A stretch of 64,000 bases of DNA from Tepidamorphaceae bacterium (GTDB taxonomy: Bacteria; Pseudomonadota; Alphaproteobacteria; Rhizobiales; JAKSCL01), in NCBI GenBank assembly GCA_028289445.1, contig JANQPO010000016.1:1-64000 (forward strand). The letters are read 5' to 3'. A program made the position numbers and the translations under genes. Positions 48,420 through 58,512 of the stretch are shown in pieces. Under the pieces are notes generated by a model, which was not told the DNA's origin, did no database searches, and saw nothing but the letters and a program-made list of their open reading frames with translations. Each line of letters opens with the position of its first letter. The first letter of the stretch is position 1.

Positions 48420-48890
48420 ATGGGTCGAACGCTTGCTGTCTTGTTTCTGGTCCTGACCATGGCGGGGACGGCGTTCGCGGTGCAGCCGGATGAAGTGCTG
48501 GATGACCCGGCGCTGGAGGCGCGCGCACGCAGCATTTCGGCCGAACTGCGCTGCCTCGTCTGCCAAAATCAGTCGATCGACGATTCCGATGCGGAGCTAG
48601 CGCGCGATCTGCGCGTTCTGGTGCGCGAACGCCTTGTTGCCGGAGACAGCGATGACGACGTCATCGACTATGTCGTCTCCCGCTATGGCGAGTTCGTCCT
48701 GTTGCGCCCCGTCATGGGCACGCATACGGCGGTGCTCTGGTTCGCGGCGCCGGTGCTGTTCCTCGTCGGGTTCATCGGCATCCTCACCGTCTTCGTACGC
48801 CGCCGGCGTGTCCCGGCAACCGTCGCCGCCGAGTTGACGGCCGAAGAGCGCGCCCGGCTCGACGCGCTGCTCAAGGAGCGGGATCACTAA
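48420..48890 (+). CDS. ccmH: Cytochrome c biogenesis protein CcmH
   Basis: [31 protein letters not shown] (LRCxxCQ motif). Confidence 0.96.
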   Translation: MGRTLAVLFLVLTMAGTAFAVQPDEVLDDPALEARARSISAELRCLVCQNQSIDDSDAELARDLRVLVRERLVAGDSDDDVIDYVVSRYGEFVLLRPVMGTHTAVLWFAAPVLFLVGFIGILTVFVRRRRVPATVAAELTAEERARLDALLKERDH

Positions 48891-49029
48891 TCCGCTGGGC
48901 AAGACCGCGAATTTGGTCCCCTTCGTCAACAGTTCAATACTGCCTACAACTAAAAGTTCAGTTTCTATCTTGACTCTCGCGTTATGCGGTACACTTAGTA
49001 ATAGTGCATGTAGAACGTGGGGGGGTAAA

Positions 49030-49305
49030 ATGAAGTGCGTAGTCGTCAATCAATTTGATTTCGAAAAATGTCGACAGCAACTGCATACGATTGCAAAGCT
49101 GAAGAAGAACATCTATTTGTTGCATTCGGAGCTCGCAGAAATCGACGATACCGCAGCCCACTGCGCCGAACTTATCCTCCTACGCCTTCAGGAACTTAGC
49201 GAGCAACGTCGCCTCGACAATCGGTTTGCCGAACTCGGCGGTCGAAATTTCGCCAACGACATCCAGCAAACGATCAATCGCTCAAGCGATCCTCGATCAG
49301 CTTAG
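49030..49305 (+). CDS. Small hypothetical protein
   Basis: Preceded by GTGGGGGGGT; start chosen at MKCVVVNQFDFEKC. Confidence 0.45.
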   Translation: MKCVVVNQFDFEKCRQQLHTIAKLKKNIYLLHSELAEIDDTAAHCAELILLRLQELSEQRRLDNRFAELGGRNFANDIQQTINRSSDPRSA

Positions 49306-49701
49306 GCTCTCGGATTTGGGATTTCGAGACGCGAAGTCAGTATCACGGTGATGCGGGAGTGTCCTCAGAGCTAGCGCGAGCCGTTGAGATCGCCGTGCTT
49401 GCGATCGAGCGGCATTACATTGCCCGACGATTTCGCTTCGCACCACTAACCGGCATACCATCAACTATCTAGCAGTTACCTCTTGCGCTCCACTGTGACC
49501 ATTTTTTGTGCGGTCTCTGTATGCCTTCTGTTCCCAAATATCTCAAAAGTCCCATACGATAGACTATTGAAAGCATTAGGAAAAATAGTTCACAGGGACG
49601 GAATCACGCTGCCACGGCGAGGATCACTAATCCGCGAGCCGGCTGGCGATTTAGGCTACTCTCCCCAAATGCGCACGGCGCAGATTTGACGGGAGACCGA
49701 A

Positions 49702-50934
49702 ATGGCGGACAAACCAAACAAGATCACGTTCACCGGCGCTACTGGCGAAACATTGGCGGCGCGGCTTGACCTACCGTTGGCGCCGCCACGCGCCTTTGCG
49801 CTCTTTGCCCATTGCTTCACCTGCTCGAAAGACATTCTTGCCGCGAGCCGCATCGCCGCCGGGCTTGCCGAGCGCGGTATCGCGGTCCTGCGCTTCGATT
49901 TCACGGGTCTTGGACAATCGGACGGCGAGTTCGCCAACACGGACTTTTCGTCCAATGTCGGCGACATCCTCGCTGCCGTCGAATGGCTGCGCCAGAACCA
50001 TGAAGCGCCGAAGCTCTTGGTCGGTCACAGTCTTGGCGGCGCCGCTATCCTGGCGGCCGCCGGCGACGTGCTGGAAGCGGTCGCGGTCGCGACAATCGGC
50101 GCACCGGCCCATGCCGACCATGTGATCCACAACTTCGCCGCCGATCTGGATCGCATCGAGGCGGATGGCGAGGCGACCGTGACGCTCGCCGGCCGGCAAT
50201 TTCAGATTCGCAAGGAATTTCTCGACAATCTACGCGGCCAAGCCCTGCTTGACCGGGTCAAAACCATGGGCAAGGCGCTCATGGTGCTGCACGCGCCGCT
50301 TGACCAGACCGTGGGGGTCGAAAATGCCAGCGAGATTTTCCTGGCGGCGAAACATCCCAAGAGCTTCGTTTCGCTCGATGACGCGGATCATCTGGTCAGC
50401 AAGCGCCGCGACGCCGATTACGCCGCCGGCGCGATCGCCGCGCTGGCCGAGCGCTATATCGGCGAAACGGAAAAGAACGCGAAAAAGGGCGATCCTGCTG
50501 TCGCCCTCATCGAGGAGACGGGTTTCGGTAAGTTTCAGCAATCGGTGACTGTCGGACGCCATCAACTCACGGCCGATGAGCCGGAGCGAGTCGGCGGCTT
50601 GGACACCGGTCCGACGCCTTATGACTTCCTGTCGATCGCGCTTGGCGCGTGTACGTCGATGACGCTGCGCATGTACGCCGAACGCAAGAAGCTGGCGCTC
50701 GAGAAAGTGGCCGTATCGGTAACCCACGGCAAAGTCCATGCCGCCGACTGCGAAGGCTGCGATGACGCTGTCAAAGGTCGGGACGGCAAGATCGATCGGT
50801 TTGAACGGTCGATCAGAATTAGCGGCGACTTCGATGAGGAAACCGCCAACCGCCTCTTGGAGATCGCCGATCTTTGTCCGGTTCACAAGACGCTTGAGGC
50901 CGGCGCGGCGGTTGTGACGAAGTGCGCGGACTGA
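49702..50934 (+). CDS. Alpha/beta hydrolase-OsmC family fusion protein
   Basis: N-terminal FDFTGLGQSDGEF...LLVGHSLGGAAIL; C-terminal OsmC GLDTGPTPYDFLSIALGACTSMTLRMYAERKKL. Confidence 0.94.
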   Translation: MADKPNKITFTGATGETLAARLDLPLAPPRAFALFAHCFTCSKDILAASRIAAGLAERGIAVLRFDFTGLGQSDGEFANTDFSSNVGDILAAVEWLRQNHEAPKLLVGHSLGGAAILAAAGDVLEAVAVATIGAPAHADHVIHNFAADLDRIEADGEATVTLAGRQFQIRKEFLDNLRGQALLDRVKTMGKALMVLHAPLDQTVGVENASEIFLAAKHPKSFVSLDDADHLVSKRRDADYAAGAIAALAERYIGETEKNAKKGDPAVALIEETGFGKFQQSVTVGRHQLTADEPERVGGLDTGPTPYDFLSIALGACTSMTLRMYAERKKLALEKVAVSVTHGKVHAADCEGCDDAVKGRDGKIDRFERSIRISGDFDEETANRLLEIADLCPVHKTLEAGAAVVTKCAD

Positions 50935-50949
50935 GAATTCCGCTGCTTC

Positions 50950-50975
50950 GCGGGCCGCGCATCAGCGCGGCCCGC
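50950..50975. repeat. Perfect hairpin adjacent to repeat copy 2 (terminator-like, no clear T-tract)
   Basis: GCGGGCCGCGC-atca-GCGCGGCCCGC. Confidence 0.65.
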
Positions 50976-50988
50976 AAGGAGAACGGTT

Positions 50989-51052
50989 TATCTCTTTGAT
51001 TTTGAGCATGTTCTTGTCCGAAAACTGCACACACTTTTCGGGAACATGCTCT
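50989..51052 (-). repeat. Palindromic intergenic repeat, copy 2
   Basis: Reverse complement matches 8835..8898 at 63/64 positions. Confidence 0.9.
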
Positions 51053-51055
51053 CGA

Positions 51056-51589
51056 TCAGTTGTCCCGCCAACGGCGACGCTCGCGGCCCTCGCGGCCGCC
51101 GCGGTCGCGCCGCATCTCACTACGCTCGATCGAGCCGTCGTCATTACGGTCGAGACGGCTGAACCGTTCCTGGAACGGGTTGGCGAACTCCTCGGCTGAA
51201 ATCTGACCATTACCGTCGCCGTCGAGCCGCTCCAGCATCCGCGATTTCATCCCAGCGGCCCTTGCGGCGATAATGGCATCGACCTCGCTATCGTCGAGCG
51301 CCCCGTCATTGTTGGCGTCGGCGTTCTTGAACCGCAGATCGTGCAACAGCATGAACTCCTCCATCGACACGGCATTGTCCATGTTGGTGTCGAGCATGCG
51401 CAGCATCATGGCCTGGCCGCCGCGACCGCCACGCCGGCTATGGTGACGGCCAGGACCGCCCCATTTGCTCTCCGCGACCTGTTGCAGGACGGGTCCGCCC
51501 CCGCCATCGGAGGCGTCCTGTGCCGTGGCAAAGGTGCCAAGGCCGACGAGAACGACGGCAGCGCAGGCGATTGTGGTTGGCGTTTTCAT
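51056..51589 (-). CDS. Secreted EF-hand protein
   Basis: Signal peptide; EF-hand loops DTNMDNAVSMEE, DANNDGALDDSE, DGDGNGQISAEE, DRNDDGSIERSE. Confidence 0.92.
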   Translation of the reverse strand: MKTPTTIACAAVVLVGLGTFATAQDASDGGGGPVLQQVAESKWGGPGRHHSRRGGRGGQAMMLRMLDTNMDNAVSMEEFMLLHDLRFKNADANNDGALDDSEVDAIIAARAAGMKSRMLERLDGDGNGQISAEEFANPFQERFSRLDRNDDGSIERSEMRRDRGGREGRERRRWRDN

Positions 51590-51607
51590 GGGTATTCTCC
51601 ATTTCGT

Positions 51608-54502
51608 TCAGGGATTCCCCGCCCCTGGACGACCCGTCTCCGGCGCGGAAACGGGACCGAGGCCGCGTTCGAAAATCTCTCGAACTTTGACCTGCGATTC
51701 TTGAATGTATGCGCCGAGCCGCTCGAAATCGGGTAGCGCGGCGGCTTCGGTCAGCCGGGCGCGGAGTCCGGCCGGTGCTGTTTCGGGATCGAGGTCGCCT
51801 TCAATGCAAACCGCGACCCGGTGGGCGATTGCATCATAAAGCGCCAGCGCCTCGGTGAGCGTCTGCCCGTCATCGGCGGCCAATACACCGGCATCGCTGA
51901 GCGCGGCAATCGCTGCCTTTGTCGAGCGTGCCAGTACGTCTGGGTTGTCCGCCGCGTGGATCAGTTGCAGGCCCTGCGCGATGAACTCGATGTCGACCAA
52001 ACCGCCCGCCGCCAGTTTCAGGTCCCAGAACGAGTTGGCAACCTTGCCTTCAGCCACCTTGCGGCGCATGTCGACAATCGCCTCGCGGGTGTCATCGGCA
52101 TCGCGAGGCTGGCGCAGCACGTCGGCAATCGTCGCTTCAAGCCGGGCGCCGAGCGCCGGGTCGCCGGCTACCGGCCGGGCGCGGGTCAACGCCATGTGCT
52201 CCCAAACCCAGGCGTCTTGGTGCTGATAGGTGTCGAAGCTGTCGATGCGCGTCGCCACCGGGCCGGAGCGACCGGACGGGCGAAGCCGCATGTCAACTTC
52301 ATAAAGATTGCCGTTCGCGGTCTGGGCCGACAGTGCGGCAATCAGGCGTTGGGTCAGCCGTGAAAAATACTGGGTCGGCGCCAACGGTCGCTCGCCGCTG
52401 GACCCGGTCGCATCCGCATCGTGATCGTAGATCAGAATGAGGTCGAGATCCGAACCCGCCGTCATCTGAGCGCTGCCGAGCTTGCCCATGGCCAGCACGG
52501 ACACGGCACCGCCTGGAACATCGCCATGGATGGTGCGCAACTCGTCCCAGGCACGAGCGAGAAGCTTGTCGATCAGCAGTTCGGCGAGTGCGGAGTAGGC
52601 ACCGCTCGCCGCGTCCACCGAGAGGTTGCCGGTCAGTTGACGCACGCCGATCAGGAACGCCTGGTCCTGGCCGACGAGCCGCGCGGTGTCGAGCAGCTCT
52701 TCATAGCTCACGGCCTCGTCGAGGCTGGCGTCCAGCGCCTGGGCAATCACCGCACGGTCCGGCACTTCGCCGAAGAAGCGGGGATCGAGAACCGCGCCGA
52801 ACAGAGACGGGCGTCGAACCAGAGACTTTGCCAGGCGTGGCGCTGTGCCCAGAATAGCCATCAGGAGCGCCAAGAGCTTCGGATTGGCTTGCAGCATGGA
52901 AAAAAGCTGAACGCCGGCCGGCAGTTGCGCCAGGAAACGCTCAAATGCCGCGAATGCCGCGTCGGCGCTTCCCGTTTCACAAACCGCATCAAAGAGGGCT
53001 GGGGTCAGCTCCGTCAGCAGTTCCCGCGAGCGAGGACTGCGCATCGCCGGCACACGGCCTTGGTGCCAGCCGGCGAAACTCTGCCAAACGTGCTCGGGTT
53101 GGCTGAAGCCCATTTGAGCAAGCGTTGCGACGGTTTCCGGATCCGGGTCGACGCCCGTGAACACCAAACTTCCCTGGCCACCGGCCAAGTCCTTTTCACC
53201 GGCGAACAGCGCTTCATAGTGGCGCTGAACGGTTTCAAGCGTCGTCGTCAGCGCGGTCGCAAAGGCGTTGCGACCGTCGAAGCCGCAAAACCGAGCCAGG
53301 CCGGCCAAGCCATCCAGTTCATCCGGCAATGTGTGTGTTTGCTCATCGCGCAGCATTTGCAGGCGGTTCTCGACACTGCGGAGGAATCGATAGGCCGCCG
53401 CCATATCGTCACGCGTCTGGGTGGCAATCCAGCCGCCTTCTGCCAGCACATTGAGACCCGCGAGGGTTTCTGGCACGCGCAGGTTCGGCGCCCGCCCGCC
53501 CGCGATCAATTGCTGCGTCTGAACGAAAAATTCGATCTCGCGAATGCCGCCACGCCCGAGTTTGATGTTGTGACCCTCGACGGCGATGGCTCCAAACCCT
53601 TTCACCGCGTGGATTTGGCGCTTCATCGCATGGATGTCGGCGATCGCCGCGAAGTCCAGGTGCTTGCGCCAGATGAAGGGCTTCAGGGCCCTGAGATATT
53701 TGTCGCCGAAACGCAGGTCGCCAGCCGCGGGCCTGGCCTTGATCATAGCCGCGCGCTCCCAGTTCTGCCCAAGCGCCTCGTAATAGTTGAGCGCGCCGGC
53801 GATCGTCATGGCGACCGGCGTGGCGCCTGGATCGGGACGCAGGCGAAGATCGACCCGGAAGACATAGCCGTCCGCGGTATGGGATTGCAGGAGCTTGGCG
53901 ACCATCTGCGTGACGCGAACGAAATGCGGCGTCATCTCCTTGCCGTCAGGTGCCCGCGCGATGTCCGGGTCGAAGACCGCGATGATGTCGATGTCGGATG
54001 AATAGTTCAGTTCGCGAGCGCCGTGCTTGCCCATGGCGATCAGCACATAGCCTTGATGAAGCTCGGGATCGGCCTCGGGTACCTTGTGAATGTGCCGCAA
54101 GGTGAAATCGAGCGCTGACTGGAGCGCCGCATCGGCCCCGTCGGCCAGCGCATTGGTCACCTCTTCCAGATCCCACATACCGGTCAAATCCGCCAGGGCG
54201 GTGGTCAGAGACAGGACTTGGCGATAAGCCCGCAGCGCTGTCATGGCCGCGGCTTCGTCGGTTGCAGCGGCAATGTCGGCCTCAAGGGTGTCAATTGCCG
54301 CGCGAAGCGTCTCGTCGGGCGCCGTCGTGGCGATCGTCGCGAACCGGTCGGGGTCCCGCGTCATGAGGCCGGTCAGAAACGGCGAGGCGTCGACAATGCC
54401 AGCGACGGTATCGGCATCGACCCAGCCTTGAGCGACAATGTCGGCTCCGGCGTCGCGGTCCACCGCTGGCTCGGCGCGAGGTTGGGCGAGGGCGGCGATC
54501 AT
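51608..54502 (-). CDS. glnE: Bifunctional glutamine synthetase adenylyltransferase/deadenylase
   Basis: Two nucleotidyltransferase domains (GKHGARELNYSSDIDIIAVFD; GKLGSAQMTAGSDLDLILIYD); GRGGIREIEFFVQTQQLI. Confidence 0.97.
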   Translation of the reverse strand: MIAALAQPRAEPAVDRDAGADIVAQGWVDADTVAGIVDASPFLTGLMTRDPDRFATIATTAPDETLRAAIDTLEADIAAATDEAAAMTALRAYRQVLSLTTALADLTGMWDLEEVTNALADGADAALQSALDFTLRHIHKVPEADPELHQGYVLIAMGKHGARELNYSSDIDIIAVFDPDIARAPDGKEMTPHFVRVTQMVAKLLQSHTADGYVFRVDLRLRPDPGATPVAMTIAGALNYYEALGQNWERAAMIKARPAAGDLRFGDKYLRALKPFIWRKHLDFAAIADIHAMKRQIHAVKGFGAIAVEGHNIKLGRGGIREIEFFVQTQQLIAGGRAPNLRVPETLAGLNVLAEGGWIATQTRDDMAAAYRFLRSVENRLQMLRDEQTHTLPDELDGLAGLARFCGFDGRNAFATALTTTLETVQRHYEALFAGEKDLAGGQGSLVFTGVDPDPETVATLAQMGFSQPEHVWQSFAGWHQGRVPAMRSPRSRELLTELTPALFDAVCETGSADAAFAAFERFLAQLPAGVQLFSMLQANPKLLALLMAILGTAPRLAKSLVRRPSLFGAVLDPRFFGEVPDRAVIAQALDASLDEAVSYEELLDTARLVGQDQAFLIGVRQLTGNLSVDAASGAYSALAELLIDKLLARAWDELRTIHGDVPGGAVSVLAMGKLGSAQMTAGSDLDLILIYDHDADATGSSGERPLAPTQYFSRLTQRLIAALSAQTANGNLYEVDMRLRPSGRSGPVATRIDSFDTYQHQDAWVWEHMALTRARPVAGDPALGARLEATIADVLRQPRDADDTREAIVDMRRKVAEGKVANSFWDLKLAAGGLVDIEFIAQGLQLIHAADNPDVLARSTKAAIAALSDAGVLAADDGQTLTEALALYDAIAHRVAVCIEGDLDPETAPAGLRARLTEAAALPDFERLGAYIQESQVKVREIFERGLGPVSAPETGRPGAGNP

Positions 54503-55890
54503 GAGTCGCCTGCCGGTTGCGTTGCTGCCGGAAGTCGGATGCGGGCGCGCAGACCCGGTTCGTTGTCTTCAAGCGTCAACGTGCCGCCATGGCGCTGTGC
54601 CGCCGCACGGACCAGAGCGAGCCCCAGCCCGCTGCCTGGAACCGAGCGCGCCTCGTCAAGCCGCACGAAGCGCTCGACGACGCGCGCCCGATCGGCCTCC
54701 GGTATTCCCGGTCCGTCATCGCTTACGGTGAGTTCGATACCATCGTCGGTTTGCTCAAGTGTCATGGCGATCCGCGCGCCTTGGCCCTCCGTGTGCTTGA
54801 GCGCGTTGTCGATCAGGTTCGACAGCGCCTGGCCGAGCAGGTGGCGATTTCCGGTTAGCATCGCCTTGTCCGGAACTTCAACCGCAAGAGACAGACCCGC
54901 GTCTTCTGCCACCGGTTCATAAAGCTCGGCAATATCGCGGACCATAGCCGCCGCATCGAATTCTTCCATGCCTCCGGTCTCGCCCGCCTCCGCTCGCGCG
55001 ATCGACAGGAGCGCGTTGAAGGTCTCGATCAGCCCGTCGCACTCCGCCAGCGTTTCCTCAAGCGCGGCGCGGTAGGCTTTTGGGTCATCGTCCTTCTGCC
55101 GCAGAACGGCTTCCAGACGATTGCGGGTACGCGTCAGTGGCGTCTTCAGGTCATGCGCGACGTTATCGGAGACTTCCTTCAGCCCCGCCATCAACGCCTC
55201 GATACGGGCCAGCATCTGATTGAGGCCAAGCGCCAAGCGGTCGAATTCGTCGCCAGTGCCAGCGACTGGAATGCGGCCCGACAGATCGCCTGCCATGATC
55301 GCGCTGGATGCTTCCGTCACGCCCTCCATGCGTCGCAGAACCCGGCGCGAGATGAAGAAGCCGCTGACGACGGCCAGCACCAGCATCAGCCCGACGGCCC
55401 AGAGCGTCGCGCGGCCAACAAGTTCTCGGAATTGTTCGACCTCGGATAAGTCCCGGCCGACAACCAGGCGAAAGCCGTTCGGCATCACGAACGAACGGAC
55501 CAGCGCTGGATGATCGTCGTCATCGTCGGCAAAGCGGCGATAGGGCACCGGATAAACGCCAGGCTCCGTGAGAATCTCGGCGGGGACAGACGCGATGTTG
55601 CCGGCAAGCACCCGGCCCGTACCGTCCGTGACGAGATAAAGCCCGGCGTTCGGTCGCCGCGACTGCCGGTCGATCACTTGCACCAGGCGCCGCATGCCCC
55701 CGCGCCGATAGACGTTTGTCAGCGCACGGGTTTCCCGCTCCATGGCATCGACATGTTGGCGTGACAGGAGTTCTCCGGTGTTGTGCGCGAAATAAACGAT
55801 CAGGAAGCCGGCAAACGCCGCAAAAACCAGGAGGTAGATGAGCGACAGCTTGAACGCGGTCGTTTGGTAGAACTTAGCGATCGCCGACAC
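54499..55890 (-). CDS. HAMP sensor histidine kinase
   Basis: VSDNVAHDLKTPLTRTRNRLEAVL, LIDNALKHT, SDDGPGIPEADR, GSGLGLALVRA. Confidence 0.95.
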   Translation of the reverse strand: MSAIAKFYQTTAFKLSLIYLLVFAAFAGFLIVYFAHNTGELLSRQHVDAMERETRALTNVYRRGGMRRLVQVIDRQSRRPNAGLYLVTDGTGRVLAGNIASVPAEILTEPGVYPVPYRRFADDDDDHPALVRSFVMPNGFRLVVGRDLSEVEQFRELVGRATLWAVGLMLVLAVVSGFFISRRVLRRMEGVTEASSAIMAGDLSGRIPVAGTGDEFDRLALGLNQMLARIEALMAGLKEVSDNVAHDLKTPLTRTRNRLEAVLRQKDDDPKAYRAALEETLAECDGLIETFNALLSIARAEAGETGGMEEFDAAAMVRDIAELYEPVAEDAGLSLAVEVPDKAMLTGNRHLLGQALSNLIDNALKHTEGQGARIAMTLEQTDDGIELTVSDDGPGIPEADRARVVERFVRLDEARSVPGSGLGLALVRAAAQRHGGTLTLEDNEPGLRARIRLPAATQPAGDS

Positions 55891-56554
55891 GGACGATATA
55901 CCCTGCGCCGCGCACCGTATGGAGCAGCGGTGCGTCGAAAGACTTATCGATCTTGCCGCGCAAGCGGGACATGTGAACGTCGATCACATTGGTTTGCGGA
56001 TCGAAGTGATAGTCCCAGACCCCTTCCAGAAGCATGGTCCGCGTGACCACCTGGCCGGCATGTTTCATCAGATATTCAAGCAATCGGAACTCGCGGGGCT
56101 GGAGAACGATGTCCTGCCCGGCGCGCGTGACGGTACGCGCCAGCCGGTCGAGTTCGAGATCGCCGACGCGATAGACCGTTTCTCCTTCCTCCGGTGCCGC
56201 GCGCCGGATCAGCGCTTCGACGCGGGCGAGCAGTTCGGAAAACGCGTAGGGCTTGGTCAAATAGTCGTCGCCGCCCGCCCGCAATCCGAGCACGCGGTCG
56301 TCAACGGCGCCAAGTGCGGACAGGATCAAGGCAGGCGTTCGGTCGCCTTCGGCGCGCAGCGCGGAGATAATGGACAACCCATCCCGCTTCGGCAGCATGC
56401 GATCGACAACCAGGACGTCATAGTCCTCGGCCTTGGCGATGGCGAACCCCTCGTCGCCGTCTTGGGCGTGGTCGACCGCATGGCCCGCCTCTCGCAACCC
56501 TTTGACGAGAAAGCCGGCGGCCTGATTGTCGTCCTCAATGACCAAGATTCGCAT
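55874..56554 (-). CDS. OmpR-type response regulator
   Basis: MRILVIEDDNQAAGFLVKGLREAGHAVD; VVDRMLPKRDG; overlaps the kinase gene. Confidence 0.95.
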   Translation of the reverse strand: MRILVIEDDNQAAGFLVKGLREAGHAVDHAQDGDEGFAIAKAEDYDVLVVDRMLPKRDGLSIISALRAEGDRTPALILSALGAVDDRVLGLRAGGDDYLTKPYAFSELLARVEALIRRAAPEEGETVYRVGDLELDRLARTVTRAGQDIVLQPREFRLLEYLMKHAGQVVTRTMLLEGVWDYHFDPQTNVIDVHMSRLRGKIDKSFDAPLLHTVRGAGYIVRVGDR

Positions 56555-56698
56555 AAGCGCGCAGTCTACAGGAACGTTTGATGGTCGCCAGTGCCTGTCG
56601 TCCTGGGAGGAAGTGGACAGCCGGCCGGTCTGGCCGGCTGTCCGGATCAAGCCATGATCCGCGGGGGCGGGGGGAGCGTCGCGAAGCATGGCCGACCG

Positions 56699-58273
56699 TT
56701 AGGCGTCTTTAAGGTCGAGCGCGACGAAGCGGGGGCGCTCGCCGGACTGGACGAGGAAGAGGACGGCGGTGCGCCCTTCGCGCTGCGCGTCGTCGACCGA
56801 TGACATCACGTCAGCTGGGCTGGTAACGTCCTCGCCGTTGACCTGCAAAATCCGGTCGCCCGGCCGAAGACCCTTTTCACCGGCCTCACCGCGCGGGTCG
56901 ACATCGGCGATCACGACGCGGCCGGCGGAGTCCGTCGTCAGGTCGAGGCCGAGATCGGCCAGTGACGTGGGCTCGGTTTCAGGCTCCGCGTCCTGCACCG
57001 ACGCGCGGGCGATCTGGCCAGGCAGCTCGCCAAGCTCGACCGTCACGGTCTCGCGGGCGCCATCGCGCCACACAACAACGTCGACCCGCTCGCCGGGATC
57101 GAAGGCGGCAATTGTGCGCGCCAGATCCTTCGGACCGTCGATCGTCTCGCCGTCAACGGCAAGCACCGTGTCGCCGGTCTCCAGTCCGGCCTCTTCCGCC
57201 GGACTATCCTCGGTCACCTCGGCGACAATGGCGCCGCCGTCGTCATCGAGGCCCAGACTTTCGGCGATCTCCGGCGTCACCGGCTGGATCTGCACGCCGA
57301 GCCAGCCGCGCGTCACGGCGCCGTTTTCGATCAAGTCGGCGACGACGGAGGACGCCGTTGCGGCGGGAATGGCGAACGCGATTCCGACATTGCCGCCATT
57401 GGGCGAAAAGATCGCCGTGTTGACGCCAATCACCCGGCCATCGATCGAAAAGGTCGGACCGCCGGAATTGCCCCGGTTCACGGCCGCGTCGATCTGCAGG
57501 AAGTCGTCATACGGTCCAGCGCCGATATCGCGGCCGCGCGCCGAGACGATGCCGGCCGTTACCGTGCCGCCTAGGCCGAAGGGATTGCCCATCGAGACAA
57601 CCCACTCACCAACGCGGATATCGGCGTCGGAGAACGCGACATAAGTGAAGTCGCGGTCATCGTCGATCTTCAGCACGGCCAGATCGGTGCGCGGATCGGC
57701 GCCGACCAGCGTCGCGTCCAATTCCTCGCCACTATCGAGGACGACTACGATGCCCTGGCCGTTCTCGATCACGTGGTTGTTGGTGACCACATAGCCGTCT
57801 TCGGAAATGATGAAGCCCGATCCCTGCGATTGGCCGAAGCGGTGGGGCTGGCCACGGCCGCGCCGACCGTCGCGGCGATCGTTCTCGCCGTAGCGGCGGA
57901 AGAAGCGGTTGAGGGGATGGTCTTCGGGCAGGTCCCGGAATTCGGGAAACGAGTCAAAGGGTGCGCCGCGCTCACGAAAGCGGCCCTCGAGCCGGTCGGC
58001 ACGCACGCGTTGCTTGACCCGAACGCTGACAACAGCCGGCCGGACGGCATCGACGACATCGGCGAAACTCGGAGCGGTCACCGTTTGTACGCTAACCGGC
58101 GCGGCGTTCGCTGGAATATGCGAGGACTTCGGCGTCAATGCCGAGCCAACGCCAAGCGCGATCACGGCGACAGAACTCGCCAATGCGGCGCGGCGCAGCG
58201 TGTGAACAAGGCCGCGACCGACGCCGACGGTTGGATTGCTGTTTCTAGACTGAGCGGTGTTCTGGTGATCCAT
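56699..58273 (-). CDS. Do/DegP-family periplasmic serine protease
   Basis: GSGFIISEDGYVVTNNHVI, RTDLAVLKID, VNRGNSGGPTF; two PDZ domains. Confidence 0.95.
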   Translation of the reverse strand: MDHQNTAQSRNSNPTVGVGRGLVHTLRRAALASSVAVIALGVGSALTPKSSHIPANAAPVSVQTVTAPSFADVVDAVRPAVVSVRVKQRVRADRLEGRFRERGAPFDSFPEFRDLPEDHPLNRFFRRYGENDRRDGRRGRGQPHRFGQSQGSGFIISEDGYVVTNNHVIENGQGIVVVLDSGEELDATLVGADPRTDLAVLKIDDDRDFTYVAFSDADIRVGEWVVSMGNPFGLGGTVTAGIVSARGRDIGAGPYDDFLQIDAAVNRGNSGGPTFSIDGRVIGVNTAIFSPNGGNVGIAFAIPAATASSVVADLIENGAVTRGWLGVQIQPVTPEIAESLGLDDDGGAIVAEVTEDSPAEEAGLETGDTVLAVDGETIDGPKDLARTIAAFDPGERVDVVVWRDGARETVTVELGELPGQIARASVQDAEPETEPTSLADLGLDLTTDSAGRVVIADVDPRGEAGEKGLRPGDRILQVNGEDVTSPADVMSSVDDAQREGRTAVLFLVQSGERPRFVALDLKDA

Positions 58274-58512
58274 GTCTTTCCTTCTCCATCTGGATAGCCG
58301 GACATCGCTTGCCCGTTGTCGATCTAGATGGGGCACGTCGCCTTACGGCGACCTGACGGGAAGATTAAATTTTGGACAGGTTGGCGAGCGATGATCTGCC
58401 ATGCTGCCGAACCACTTGATCTCGCCGCCGTAATCGGCACAGTCGAGCAGCCGATGTTTCGGTCTGGGATCGGAAGCGTCATGCTCGGTTCTTTTGGCTT
58501 GGGAGTGCGCCG

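Noticed and set aside
52421-54001. 526-aa plus-strand ORF
   Set aside because: Antisense to glnE, whose motifs are unambiguous
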